Positions 45,938-55,570 of a DNA stretch of 64,000 nucleotides are shown here, in pieces. The stretch is taken from positions 399,814 through 463,813 of the forward strand of contig NZ_KB906674.1 of NCBI RefSeq assembly GCF_000381545.1, in the 5' to 3' direction. The position numbers and the translations under genes were made by a program. The DNA is from Rhodonellum psychrophilum GCM71 = DSM 17998 (GTDB lineage: Bacteria > Bacteroidota > Bacteroidia > Cytophagales > Cyclobacteriaceae). The number at the start of each line of letters is the position of its first letter. Positions within the stretch are counted from its first letter, which is position 1. The notes beneath the pieces were generated by a model, which searched no databases, had not been told where the DNA came from, and worked only from the letters and a program-made list of their open reading frames with translations.

Positions 45938-46978
45938 TTAGGAAAGTTTGACCACTGATTCCCCCTTTTCCATAAAAGCTCCGATCAAGAAGGACTGGGA
46001 ACCTTCATCTACCATCCATTTCTCGAACACTTCTTTTTCGCTGGGATCAACTGCCAGCATCAATCCACCACTGGTTTGTGGATCGCAAAGGATGACAAGC
46101 TCCATTCCGTTCACACCTTCTGTTTTGGCGCTGAAGGCATTCCAGTTTCTGTAGGTATTGTCTGGGAAAATAAACTGGTCAATATAGGCCTGAACGCCAT
46201 CAATCAAAGGGATATCTTTTAATACAATTTTTGCAGAAAGCCCAGAACCTTCACACATTTCGATCAAATGACCGACCAAACCAAAGCCTGTAACATCTGT
46301 CATCGCATGGACAAAGGATACAGGGCCAATTTTCTCGCCGATGCTGTTCAGCACACAGGTATATTGAATCAGTTTTTGGTAATCGTCTACGTTGATCTTC
46401 TCCCTTTTCAAAGCCGTGGCCAATACGCCGATGCCGATGGGTTTGGTGATATAGATCAGATCTCCTGCTTTTGCCCCGTTATTGGTCTTCAGGTTCACGG
46501 GATCGATGGAGCCAGTGACGGATAAGCCGAAAATCGGGTCTTTTGCTGCAATGCTATGCCCTCCAGCGATGATGACACCCGCTTGGCCACAAATGGCTTT
46601 GGCGCCCTCCAAGACCTTAGCGGCTAGCTCTGGCGCGAGCTTCTCCACAGGCCAGCTCAGTATTGCATTTGCGAAGAGAGGCTTGCCTCCCATTGCATAA
46701 ATGTCCGACAGGGCATTGGCCGCCGCAATCCTTCCAAAATCATAAGGATCATCCACGATCGGCGTGAAAAAATCAACCGTATTGATGACCGCTTGGTTTT
46801 CCGAGATCAGGTAAACTGCGGCATCGTCTTTTTTGTCATTGCCGACCAAAAGATTTTGATCGGGTTTCTGTATGGTTTGACTGCTTCCCAGAATTTGGTC
46901 CAAAACGGCCGGAGCGATTTTACAGCCACAACCCGATCCTTCACTCCACTGTGTCAGTTTGATTTCCACTTTTTGCAT
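45938..46978 (-). CDS. selD: selenide, water dikinase (selenophosphate synthase)
   Basis: Makes selenophosphate from selenide and ATP. The ATG at 46978 is chosen over 46987: it puts the catalytic residues at Cys17, Cys19 and Lys20 (GSGCGCK), identical in number to E. coli SelD. The protein has 346 residues and uses Cys, not selenocysteine, at the active site. It overlaps mnmH by 38 bases. The pair should supply selenium to tRNA; genes for selenocysteine synthesis (selA, selB, tRNA-Sec) are not in the window. Confidence 0.95.
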   Translation of the reverse strand: MQKVEIKLTQWSEGSGCGCKIAPAVLDQILGSSQTIQKPDQNLLVGNDKKDDAAVYLISENQAVINTVDFFTPIVDDPYDFGRIAAANALSDIYAMGGKPLFANAILSWPVEKLAPELAAKVLEGAKAICGQAGVIIAGGHSIAAKDPIFGLSVTGSIDPVNLKTNNGAKAGDLIYITKPIGIGVLATALKREKINVDDYQKLIQYTCVLNSIGEKIGPVSFVHAMTDVTGFGLVGHLIEMCEGSGLSAKIVLKDIPLIDGVQAYIDQFIFPDNTYRNWNAFSAKTEGVNGMELVILCDPQTSGGLMLAVDPSEKEVFEKWMVDEGSQSFLIGAFMEKGESVVKLS

Positions 46979-48005
46979 TGATATCATTTTTTATTTTGAG
47001 TAGATTTTGGCAAGCCTCTGATAATGGGATTTGGGATAGATCCAAAGAAAGTTCGTGTTGACGAATGGGTTTGTTCAGGTCAAAACCATAAGTTTTGTCG
47101 TAATAGACCAACATGTTTTCGATCCAGGATCGGTGTCTCCCCATTTCCAGATCTTCTAGGGCTTCTGTGGTTCTAAGTCCTCCCAGCTTATTGCTCAGCC
47201 TGAGGATGGCACTTTTTAATTCCTCCTTGGGCAGGGAAGCATATTCTTCTTCGATATGTGTGATCCGCTCCGCTTCGGTTTTGGAAATTTTGATGATCGG
47301 AGCGGTCAGGATTTGTTGGAATATCCCATCTGGAAGTGTCACCTTCCCGATATTCCTACTTTCGTTTTCAATCCAAATCGGATGTATTTGATCCAATTGA
47401 ATCAACCTTTCGGCAAGGAGATTTTCAAATTGTTCTACACTGGGTTGCTTTTCTTGGCCAATTCCCCCGAAGGAGGAACCTCTATGGTGGGCTAAACCTT
47501 CCAGATCGACCACTTGTTCACCTTTGTCCTCCAGTGCTTTGAGCAAAACGGTTTTACCTGTCCCGGTTTTTCCACCTAGGACAATGAAATTATAGGGTTT
47601 TCGGACTCTTTCATAGGTAAAGGTTCGGTAGGTTTTGTAACCTCCTTTTAATCTGAACACCTCAAAGCCGACCATTCCCAGTAGCCAAGACAATATTTGA
47701 CTCCTCATCCCGCCCCGCCAACAATAGAGGAGAATTTTTTTGTCAGGATAATTCAGCAGGACTTCCTTTTGGATTTGATGAAATCTTGGTCCGACCAGTT
47801 CAAAGCCCTTGAGGACTGCAGATTCATTCCCTTCTTGCTTATAAAGTGTACCCACAATTTCTCTCTCCCCATCATTTAAAATCGGTAAGTTTAGGGCTCC
47901 TGGGATATGACTTTGGATAAATTCACTCTCGCTACGGGCATCTAGGATGGGAAGTGTTTCCCGTAATTTCAAGAATTCAGAGAGGGTTATTAATTTTTCC
48001 GACAT
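46941..48005 (-). CDS. mnmH: tRNA 2-selenouridine synthase
   Basis: Replaces sulfur with selenium at the wobble base of some tRNAs through a geranylated intermediate. The 354-residue protein (also called SelU/YbbB) has a rhodanese domain (residues about 5-125) with the active Cys95 in YCWRGGMRS and a P-loop domain with GGKTGTGKT at 144-152. It uses selenophosphate from SelD, whose gene starts inside its end. Confidence 0.95.
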   Translation of the reverse strand: MSEKLITLSEFLKLRETLPILDARSESEFIQSHIPGALNLPILNDGEREIVGTLYKQEGNESAVLKGFELVGPRFHQIQKEVLLNYPDKKILLYCWRGGMRSQILSWLLGMVGFEVFRLKGGYKTYRTFTYERVRKPYNFIVLGGKTGTGKTVLLKALEDKGEQVVDLEGLAHHRGSSFGGIGQEKQPSVEQFENLLAERLIQLDQIHPIWIENESRNIGKVTLPDGIFQQILTAPIIKISKTEAERITHIEEEYASLPKEELKSAILRLSNKLGGLRTTEALEDLEMGRHRSWIENMLVYYDKTYGFDLNKPIRQHELSLDLSQIPLSEACQNLLKIKNDINAKSGNQTDTVE

Positions 48006-48360
48006 ATTTTGAAAGCTACTAAAAATAAAATGAATAATTGAGGATGAGAATTATGTCAAAGCATATAGAAGATTTAGAACCTTGGGCAAGGATTTTTGTT
48101 TTGAAGTTTATTTGTCGAAAAATTTCCTTTACCTTCAGCTTGAGGCCAATTGTGGAATTTGTGAATGAATAATTGTCATCCGTTGTTTCTCGAGTATTTG
48201 AAAAGCCTTTAAACACCTGTCAGGAAGAAAAACCTAGTAATCTAGGGCGATGGTATTTCGGGAATAAATTAGCTTTAAAAGCTCTTAGAAAATTCCTTTT
48301 TTAAAAAATGAATCATGCTACCCAAATCAAGCGTAATGTTTTTATTGCATTAAAGATCTT
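48006..48360. other. intergenic region, 355 bp, no supported gene
   Basis: Lies between the divergent mnmH and DUF4221-like genes. A 39-codon open frame (48053-48172) is unconvincing. No promoter of the standard type or hairpin was found. Confidence 0.4.
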
Positions 48361-49548
48361 ATGGACAATCAGTGTATTTTTTTGACAGCCTCTCTTTTTT
48401 TTCTTCTCCTGATGGGATGTACAACAAGAAATGAATCGGAATCCGCAAAAACCTTGTATTCCGATAAAAAGATCAGTTTTGGGATTGATACATTGACTAT
48501 CAAATTAAATAAAGAATTAAATTTTGATTATCCGTACTCCTCCAGGTTTTTTGATGGTTCCGAAACCTATTTTGTCGGTTACAATTCGGGCCTACATAAA
48601 TTGGATTTCTTCAGTTTAGAGGGTTTAAAATATTCGTTTTCAACGATATTGGAAAAGGATGGTCCAAATGGGATGGACGATCCTTGGGATTTTTTTATCC
48701 AAAGTTTAGATTCAATCTATTATTTGGGAAAAGATTCCAAGCTAACGCTTCTTGATACCTCAGGAAAAGTACTCAGTGTCTTCAAATTGGAGGACCCGAT
48801 GGGTAATTACGGATATAAAGCCAATCCAATTACATTTAAAATTTTCTTAAATCAGGAGAAAAATAAAATGTACCTGAACAGTTATTCCTTTAGTCATTTA
48901 CCGAACAATCACGCCTACTTCAAAGAACCCTTTGTTTCATTTATTGATTTAAGGAATTCGGACATGGATACTATACCTATCCAATTCCCCAAAATTTACC
49001 TTGAGACGGATAAAATCCTAGGTGAATACATGGAGCCAAATGTCATATTTGTTGATAACCGAATCATATATTCATTTCCTGCAGATCCCTCCATTTATAC
49101 TTATAATCTAACCACAAAAGAAAAAGAGGTTTTTGGTGGGGAAAGTCTAAATTCGAAAAATTCAATTGAATATATGGCTCCTGATGACTATCATGATATC
49201 CAAAAGAGAATCATTCATCAGATTGAAAATACTTACTTCTATAACGTGGTACACGATCCATTCAGGAAACTTTTTTACCGTATCCATTCAGGGGGAGTTT
49301 CATTTCAAATCGATGAAGATGATATCAATTCTGTTTTTGAGAAGCCGATCTTCCTGACTGTATTTGATGAGAATTTCAATATCCTCCAGGAAATGGAGTT
49401 GCCTTCAAAAACCTACAATGCTTTATCTATGTTTGTAACAAAAAGTGGGTTGCACCTCCCTTTTTCACATTATTTGAACCAAGATGTAGATGAGGGAAAA
49501 TTGGTATTCCATGTTTATAAATTTGAAATGGAAAACACCAATCCGTGA
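48361..49548 (+). CDS. DUF4221/beta-propeller-like lipoprotein
   Basis: A 395-residue predicted lipoprotein (signal ending in LLLMGC, Cys20). Its layout resembles DUF4221 proteins of Bacteroidota: beta-rich, with segments such as FFSLEGLKYSFSTILEKDGPNG and IYTYNLTTKEKEVFGG, and a late YNALSMFVTKSGLHLP. The role is unknown. It is the third intact envelope lipoprotein of this broad type in the window. The downstream hairpin works mainly for the opposite trxA gene. Confidence 0.68.
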   Translation: MDNQCIFLTASLFFLLLMGCTTRNESESAKTLYSDKKISFGIDTLTIKLNKELNFDYPYSSRFFDGSETYFVGYNSGLHKLDFFSLEGLKYSFSTILEKDGPNGMDDPWDFFIQSLDSIYYLGKDSKLTLLDTSGKVLSVFKLEDPMGNYGYKANPITFKIFLNQEKNKMYLNSYSFSHLPNNHAYFKEPFVSFIDLRNSDMDTIPIQFPKIYLETDKILGEYMEPNVIFVDNRIIYSFPADPSIYTYNLTTKEKEVFGGESLNSKNSIEYMAPDDYHDIQKRIIHQIENTYFYNVVHDPFRKLFYRIHSGGVSFQIDEDDINSVFEKPIFLTVFDENFNILQEMELPSKTYNALSMFVTKSGLHLPFSHYLNQDVDEGKLVFHVYKFEMENTNP

Positions 49549-49579
49549 AGTGTGAGGATAGAAAAGTAAACCTGAAAAA

Positions 49580-49612
49580 AATAGACCCCGAAAACTAGTT
49601 TTCGGGGTCTAT
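49580..49612 (-). terminator. terminator of trxA
   Basis: Perfect palindrome ATAGACCCCGAAAAC / GTTTTCGGGGTCTAT, with a T-run on the minus strand. Confidence 0.9.
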
Positions 49613-49627
49613 GCTCAAAGCTTATTC

Positions 49628-49948
49628 TTATAATTGAGCGTCCAATTTTTTAGCTAAAACTGCTTTTGGAACTGCACCAACTTGTTTGTCAACGATTTCG
49701 CCACCTTTGAAGAACAAGAGGGTGGGGATGCTTCTGATGCCGAATTGCTGTGCAACGCCAGGATTGGCGTCTACATCCACTTTTCCGATGATGGCTTTGC
49801 CCTCATAATCTCCGGCCAATTCTTCCACCAAGGGTCCGATCATTTTACACGGGCCACACCATTCTGCCCAAAAATCGACCAAAATTGGTTGGTCAGAATT
49901 CATGATTTCCTCAAAATTTGCGTCAGTAATTTCTATTGCTTTTGCCAT
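49628..49948 (-). CDS. trxA: thioredoxin
   Basis: A 106-residue cytosolic disulfide reductant. The active site is WCGPC (Cys31, Cys34) in DFWAEWCGPCKM; the cis-proline motif is in IRSIPTLLFF. No signal peptide. It has its own promoter-like box and terminator, so it is a single-gene unit. Confidence 0.97.
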   Translation of the reverse strand: MAKAIEITDANFEEIMNSDQPILVDFWAEWCGPCKMIGPLVEELAGDYEGKAIIGKVDVDANPGVAQQFGIRSIPTLLFFKGGEIVDKQVGAVPKAVLAKKLDAQL

Positions 49949-49979
49949 TGTATTGTATTTATTGATATTTCTTAATTTT

Positions 49980-49987
49980 CAAATATA
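49980..49987 (-). promoter_or_regulatory. -7 promoter box before trxA
   Basis: TATATTTG on the minus strand, 31 bases before the ATG. Confidence 0.5.
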
Positions 49988-50137
49988 CTTCTAAAGTAGA
50001 AAAGGGGTTGATAAGTTCCTAATGTGAGGAATTTTATCCTGAAAGGCAGGATTATTTCCCAATTTCATAATTGACACAAGCTTCGAAAATTCAGTCAAAT
50101 TTGTTGATTTTTCTGGGCAGCGCGTCAATTCCCCATC

Positions 50138-53100
50138 TTAAATGATTTGATAAACCACCTCCGGGAGTTGGTCCAAGTCCTTGATCATCTCATTGGAAGG
50201 GTCTATGGAATACCGGCTGGACATCAAGTCCAAAGTGATGTTTTCTTTCCTGTCAATTACATTGATGTACAGTTTGGCCTCCCCTTTATACTTTTTGGTG
50301 ATGGCTTCGAGTTTTTCCATCAGGTCCAAAGTAAGATCATCCAAGTCGATATTCACCCGAAGTCCCTTGATCATTTTCGCACGGACTTCGCCGAGGAGCA
50401 TGATTGAATTGATTTTGAATTCAAACTCATTTTCCTTCCACCGGTTTGGATGTACAGACCCAATGATATACAGGTGCCAGCCTGTCATGAAATACTCCTT
50501 GAACTTGACATAGTCTTCCCCAAAAATGAAAAACGTATGGCCACCATGGTAATCTTCCATGGTCAAGGTGCCAAAGGGTTTTCCGGTTTTGGTCGTTCTA
50601 TGGGCAAAACTCGTCACCATCCCAGCTATTCTCAAATCACCCTTGGAGCGAAGTGCTTCAATGTTGGCCATATCCGGGAGAGGCGTGTTCGTAAAGGAAT
50701 CAATTTCAATTTTGAACTGATCCAAGGGATGCCCAGAGATATACAATCCCACGACTTCCTTTTCGATGTTCAATTGCTGCAACTGGCTGAAGGGTTCCAT
50801 GGGGGGGATTGTTGGAAGCGGAACTTCCATTCCCGATCCTCCGCCAAATAGACTCACCTGAGAACTTTCAGATTCTTGTTGGACTTTGACGGCGTATCTC
50901 ACAGCCTTCTCCAGCAAGGTTCCTTCTCCTTCCGGTGCTTCGAGATATTGTCTTCTATGGTGTGCGTGGAAGCAGTCAAATCCACCTCCCATGGCCAAGG
51001 CCTCAAGGGTTTTTTTATTGACAGCTTTGGAATTCACTCTTTTTGTAAAATCGAAGATGTTGAGGTAATTTCCCGTTTTTTCCCGGTCAGCGATGATCGC
51101 ATGCACCGCGGCACTGCCAGCGCCTTTGATGGCTGCTAACCCAAACCTGATTTTTCCTTCTTTGTTGACGGTAAATCCGCTTTTGGATTCATTGACATCT
51201 GGACCCAATACTGCTAATCCCATCCGTTTGCATTCCTCCATAAAGAAGGTCACCTGACTGATGTCGTTCATGTTGTTACTCAATACGGAAGCCATGTATT
51301 CGGCTGGATATCGCGCCTTTAGGTAGGCCGTTTGATATGCTATCCAAGCGTAACAGGTGGAGTGGGATTTATTGAAGGCATACGAAGCGAAGGCTTCCCA
51401 GTCTTTCCAGATTTTTTCCAATCTTTTGGCATCATGCCCTTTTGCGGAGGCTTGCTGCACAAATTTGGGTTTCATTTTGTCCAAAACATCTTTCTGTTTC
51501 TTACCCATTGCCTTTCGCAGCACATCGGCCTCACCTTTGGTAAATCCAGCAAGTTTCTGAGACAAAAGCATTACTTGTTCTTGATAGACTGTGATCCCGT
51601 AAGTTTCCTCCAGGTATTCTTTCATGTCCTCCAAATCATAAACAATGGGCTCGGTCCCATGCTTACGCCCAATAAAACTCGGGATATATTCCAATGGACC
51701 CGGACGGTAAAGCGCATTCATGGCAATCAAATCCGCAAAAACGGTGGGTTTCAGTTCCCGCATGTATTTCTGCATCCCCGCAGATTCATACTGGAATATG
51801 CCAACGGTTTCCCCTTTCTGAAAAAGTTCGTAGGTTTTCTCATCGTCAATCGGAAAATTATCCGGATCGAGTTCAATGCCGTGCCGTTCTTTTACGATTT
51901 TGACGGCATCCTTGATCAAGGTCAGGGTTTTCAATCCCAAAAAGTCCATTTTTAGCAAGCCGGCATTTTCCACCACCGAGTTGTCAAACTGGGTGCAGAC
52001 CATGTCTGAATCCTTGGCCAAGGCCACCGGAACAAAATCCGTGATGTCACTTGGGGTAATGATCACCCCACAGGCATGGATCCCTGTATTCCGAACAGAT
52101 CCTTCAAGAACGGCCGCTTGGTTGACTGTTCTGGAAAGGCTGTCATTGGATTTGGAAATCCGGATCAGCTCCTCTGCACGTCCTATGTTTTCTGAATTGT
52201 TTTTGAGCTTGTCCGCCAACTTCGCCCTATCCAATCCGACTGCAAAGAGTGCTTTGAGCTTGATGTCTGGCACCAATTTCGAGAGCCTATCAGCATCTGC
52301 CAGAGGTAGATTAAGTACCCTTGCGGTATCCCTGATCGCAGATTTGGCTGCCATGGTTCCATAGGTAATGATCTGGGCAACTTGATTGGATCCGTATTTA
52401 TTGATCACATAATCGATGACGCTTTGCCTGCCTTCGTCATCGAAGTCAATATCAATATCTGGAAGGGAAACCCTGTCTGGATTTAGAAATCTCTCGAAGA
52501 GGAGGTCATACTTGATGGGATCTACATTGGTGATTTTGACACAATAAGCGACCGCCGATCCAGCGGCTGATCCTCTTCCGGGTCCCACGGACACGCCCAT
52601 GTCCCGGGCTGCACGGGTGAAATCCTGTACGATCAAAAAGTAACCCGGATAGCCAGTCCGCTCAATCGTTGCCAATTCAAACTCCAGCCTCTCCACGATT
52701 TCCGGGGTGAGTTCCGGATAGCGCAATTTCGCCCCCTCATATGTCAGGAATTTCAGATAGGCATTTTCGCCTCGTTTTCCTCCATCTTCCTCATCTTTGG
52801 CATCTTTGAATTCTTCCGGAATATCAAATTTCGGAAGCAAAACCTCTCGCGCAAGTTTATAGGCTTCAATTTTTCCCTCAATCTCATTGGTACATTCAAT
52901 CGCCTCCGGAAGATCTGCGAAGAGCTTCTTCATTTCCTCGGGCGTCTTGATGTAAAATTCCTCATTTGGGAATCCATATCGGAATTCTCGGCCCCGTTTG
53001 CCGATATATTTCTTTGGTTTTTCCACCAATTCCCCATCTTTCACGCACAGGAGAATGTCATGGGCATTCGCATCTTTTTTCTGGTTGTAATAGGTGTTGT

Positions 53101-54424
53101 TGGCTGCAAAATATTTGACGCCGTATTTTTTGGCAAAGCCCAATAATACCTCATTGACTTTTTCCTCTTCAGGAATGCCATGTCGGTTGAGTTCAACATA
53201 AAAATCCTCCCCAAATTGTTCTTTCCACCAGACAAATGCCTCTTCGGCTTGGGTTTCGCCCACATTGAGGATCAAAAAGGGGATTTCACCCCAGATTCCA
53301 CCGGTTGTGGCGATCAGGTCGGTTTTGTACTCGAGAAGTACCTCTTTGTCAATTCTGGGGAGATAATAGAATCCTTGGATATTGGCATAGGAGGATAGCT
53401 TGGCCAGGTTGTGGTATCCAGCCTTGTTTTTTGCCAAGAGGACAGTTTGGTATCCATCGTCTTTTTGGGATTTGTTTCTCCTGTCTCTACAGACATTGAA
53501 TTCACAGCCTACAATAGGTTTGATGTCATTGGCCAAAGCTTCCCGAACAAAGTGGAATGCGCCCATCATGTTGCCATGGTCAGTCATGGCAATGGCAGGC
53601 ATGTTCAGTGACTTGGCCAATTGGATCATGGCCGGGATTTCCGAAGTGGCTTGAAGAATGGAATATTGGGTATGCACATGGAGATGTGTAAAAGGCACAT
53701 CCTTCAGGTCAGAAATGTCCGCCTTACCCACTCCTTTCAACACATCTTTTGCGGCGCTTTTCTGTGGGTCTTTGGCTTGGGCAAAGTTGGCTGCCTCCAG
53801 TGTTGGGGCCTCATAAATGACTTCCCTGGCATCCAATCCCTTTTCGGGAAGCAGGACCTTTTGAGTGATTAGTCCGAAAAAACACCTTGCGGTTGCGTCG
53901 ACGTCATAGGCTGCATCGTGGGCATCGACGAATCCTTTCCCGAATAATTTTTGGTGCAATTCCGTCAAAGTGGGCCACTTGAATTTGCCGCCTCTTCCCC
54001 CAGGTAAGGCGCAAAAATCCGTGGAAATGTCTTTGGTGTCCAGTTCCTGCTTTTCGAGCAGCTGCATTGGGATTTCTTTTCTCAAGAATTCCGATCCCAC
54101 CACATTGATGTCAAAACCGACATTGTGACCGACCAAATATTTGGCCTTGACGACATCCAAGTGAAAAATCTCCAATACCTTGGAAAGCGAGTGCCCTTCC
54201 CTCAATGCCCTTGCAGTGGAGATTCCATGCACTTTTTCCGCATTGTAGGGGATTGTAAAGCCTTCCGGTTTGACCACGAAGTTATTGTTGGAAAGGAGCT
54301 TCCCTCTTTCATCGTGCAGCTGCCACGCAAGCTGAACTAGCCGCGGCCAATTGTCCAGATCTGTGATGGGGGCGTTGTAATCCCTTGGTAAGCCGGTGGT
54401 TTCGGTATCAAAAATAATGTACAT
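50138..54424 (-). CDS. dnaE: DNA polymerase III alpha subunit with fused epsilon-type exonuclease
   Basis: Replicative polymerase, 1428 residues, longer than E. coli DnaE (1160). Residues 1-190 are a DnaQ-type proofreading exonuclease with the DEDDh set visible: Asp6 and Glu8 (FDTETTG), Asp105 (HNVGFDINV), His169 and Asp174 (HDAAYDVDA). A linker leads to the PHP domain (from about 245, HLHVHTQYS intact), then the polymerase core with GPGRGSAAGS near 614-623 and the catalytic Asp cluster PDIDIDF at 655-661, tandem HhH, and an OB fold near the C-terminus. Similar fusions occur in Flavobacteriia, so it is probably a Bacteroidota trait. Confidence 0.96.
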   Translation of the reverse strand: MYIIFDTETTGLPRDYNAPITDLDNWPRLVQLAWQLHDERGKLLSNNNFVVKPEGFTIPYNAEKVHGISTARALREGHSLSKVLEIFHLDVVKAKYLVGHNVGFDINVVGSEFLRKEIPMQLLEKQELDTKDISTDFCALPGGRGGKFKWPTLTELHQKLFGKGFVDAHDAAYDVDATARCFFGLITQKVLLPEKGLDAREVIYEAPTLEAANFAQAKDPQKSAAKDVLKGVGKADISDLKDVPFTHLHVHTQYSILQATSEIPAMIQLAKSLNMPAIAMTDHGNMMGAFHFVREALANDIKPIVGCEFNVCRDRRNKSQKDDGYQTVLLAKNKAGYHNLAKLSSYANIQGFYYLPRIDKEVLLEYKTDLIATTGGIWGEIPFLILNVGETQAEEAFVWWKEQFGEDFYVELNRHGIPEEEKVNEVLLGFAKKYGVKYFAANNTYYNQKKDANAHDILLCVKDGELVEKPKKYIGKRGREFRYGFPNEEFYIKTPEEMKKLFADLPEAIECTNEIEGKIEAYKLAREVLLPKFDIPEEFKDAKDEEDGGKRGENAYLKFLTYEGAKLRYPELTPEIVERLEFELATIERTGYPGYFLIVQDFTRAARDMGVSVGPGRGSAAGSAVAYCVKITNVDPIKYDLLFERFLNPDRVSLPDIDIDFDDEGRQSVIDYVINKYGSNQVAQIITYGTMAAKSAIRDTARVLNLPLADADRLSKLVPDIKLKALFAVGLDRAKLADKLKNNSENIGRAEELIRISKSNDSLSRTVNQAAVLEGSVRNTGIHACGVIITPSDITDFVPVALAKDSDMVCTQFDNSVVENAGLLKMDFLGLKTLTLIKDAVKIVKERHGIELDPDNFPIDDEKTYELFQKGETVGIFQYESAGMQKYMRELKPTVFADLIAMNALYRPGPLEYIPSFIGRKHGTEPIVYDLEDMKEYLEETYGITVYQEQVMLLSQKLAGFTKGEADVLRKAMGKKQKDVLDKMKPKFVQQASAKGHDAKRLEKIWKDWEAFASYAFNKSHSTCYAWIAYQTAYLKARYPAEYMASVLSNNMNDISQVTFFMEECKRMGLAVLGPDVNESKSGFTVNKEGKIRFGLAAIKGAGSAAVHAIIADREKTGNYLNIFDFTKRVNSKAVNKKTLEALAMGGGFDCFHAHHRRQYLEAPEGEGTLLEKAVRYAVKVQQESESSQVSLFGGGSGMEVPLPTIPPMEPFSQLQQLNIEKEVVGLYISGHPLDQFKIEIDSFTNTPLPDMANIEALRSKGDLRIAGMVTSFAHRTTKTGKPFGTLTMEDYHGGHTFFIFGEDYVKFKEYFMTGWHLYIIGSVHPNRWKENEFEFKINSIMLLGEVRAKMIKGLRVNIDLDDLTLDLMEKLEAITKKYKGEAKLYINVIDRKENITLDLMSSRYSIDPSNEMIKDLDQLPEVVYQII

Positions 54425-54744
54425 AAAGACTTCTTGAATTTGGGGATTGTAAATTAAGATTTATCTCCCTGATGTGCCAATACTGTGGCGGAAATTGTCG
54501 GGATTTATTTTTAAAATTTCCCGGAAACCAAAAGGTCTACCTGACTTAAAACCGAGAATATTATAGTGTTTATTTTTGGCTTCCTATTTCCTTGGACGCG
54601 GCTGAAGTTGGACCATCAAACAGGTGAGGAATCAGGTCCAAGGTTCAAATGAATTGTCCTAATCTTGCATGATTTGGGAAGAGGTACTATTTATGATCTG
54701 TAATACTTGGATCGGTGAGGGGCTCGTTTTTGGGATAAAAAAAT
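54425..54744. other. intergenic region between rsmG terminator and dnaE
   Basis: About 320 bases with no credible gene. No TAnnTTTG box was found before dnaE. Confidence 0.4.
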
Positions 54745-54787
54745 TGAGAAAAAATCCGGAAGCGATTCTGAGAAGCACTTCCGGATC
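54745..54787 (-). terminator. terminator of rsmG
   Basis: Minus strand ATCCGGAAG / CTTCCGGAT hairpin followed by TTTTTT, five bases after the stop. Confidence 0.85.
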
Positions 54788-54791
54788 CAAT

Positions 54792-55424
54792 TTACCTTTT
54801 GCCTTCCCAAGGCACAAATACCACTTTTTTTGTTTCGAAAAATTCTTCCTTAAAATAATCCTCCAGATGGTAATTGATATAGGACACCTGTAATTCTTCC
54901 ATTTCCTCATCGACTTCCCCACCTTTCAGGAACAACATTCCATTTGGGAATTCATTAAAATCCTCTTTTTTGAACTTTCCTTTCATCCATGGATAAAAAT
55001 TGGCGAATCGGGTCACTGCCCTGCTGATGATGAAATCGTATTTCCGCACCAATTCTTCGGCCCGGACTTGTTCGGCTTCGACATTGGACAATTTTAATTG
55101 TTTGACCACATCTTTGACAACCGTGATTTTTTTACCGATTGAATCCACCAAATGGAAATGGGTGTCAGGAAACAAGATGGCCAATGGGATCCCCGGAAAA
55201 CCACCTCCTGTGCCGACGTCCAATATTTTGGTTCCAGGCTGAAAAGGCATGACTTTGGCGATTCCCAAGGCATGTAAAACATGGCGTTCGTAAAAAAAAT
55301 CCATGTCCTTTCGGCTGATCAAATTGATTTTCTCATTCCAATCTTGGTAGATGGGACCCAATTTGGCAAACTGCTCTTTTTGCTTTTCTGTCAAATCAGG
55401 GAAATACTTGAGGATGATGTCCAT
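54792..55424 (-). CDS. rsmG: 16S rRNA 7-methylguanosine methyltransferase
   Basis: Methylates N7 of G527 in 16S rRNA (E. coli numbering). The 210-residue protein has the SAM-binding motif KILDVGTGGGFPGIPLA, followed by FHLVDSIGKKITV and SRAVTRFANFYPW, all typical of RsmG (GidB). It has its own promoter-like box and terminator. The gene is not beside gidA or parAB here. Confidence 0.95.
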   Translation of the reverse strand: MDIILKYFPDLTEKQKEQFAKLGPIYQDWNEKINLISRKDMDFFYERHVLHALGIAKVMPFQPGTKILDVGTGGGFPGIPLAILFPDTHFHLVDSIGKKITVVKDVVKQLKLSNVEAEQVRAEELVRKYDFIISRAVTRFANFYPWMKGKFKKEDFNEFPNGMLFLKGGEVDEEMEELQVSYINYHLEDYFKEEFFETKKVVFVPWEGKR

Positions 55425-55450
55425 TTTTTAAGATTGGGTAAATTCAGGTA

Positions 55451-55458
55451 CAAAAATA
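55451..55458 (-). promoter_or_regulatory. -7 promoter box before rsmG
   Basis: TATTTTTG on the minus strand, 26 bases before the ATG. Confidence 0.45.
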
Positions 55459-55504
55459 GCTTGATTGAAAGAAATATCAGCCATTTTCCGAAAAATGTTA
55501 AAAC

Positions 55505-55537
55505 AAAAGGAAAGAGGTTTCGGCTCTTTCCTTTTGC
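55505..55537 (-). terminator. terminator of haloperoxidase-like gene
   Basis: CAAAAGGAAAGAG / CTCTTTCCTTTTG stem with a 7-base loop, T-rich on the minus strand. Confidence 0.8.
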
Positions 55538-55570
55538 TATAGGTTTTATGAAGATCACGTTTGGATGTGA

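Noticed and set aside
48053-48172. 39-codon frame between mnmH and the DUF4221-like gene
   Set aside because: No signal, span, ribosome binding site or recognisable motif; likely chance.
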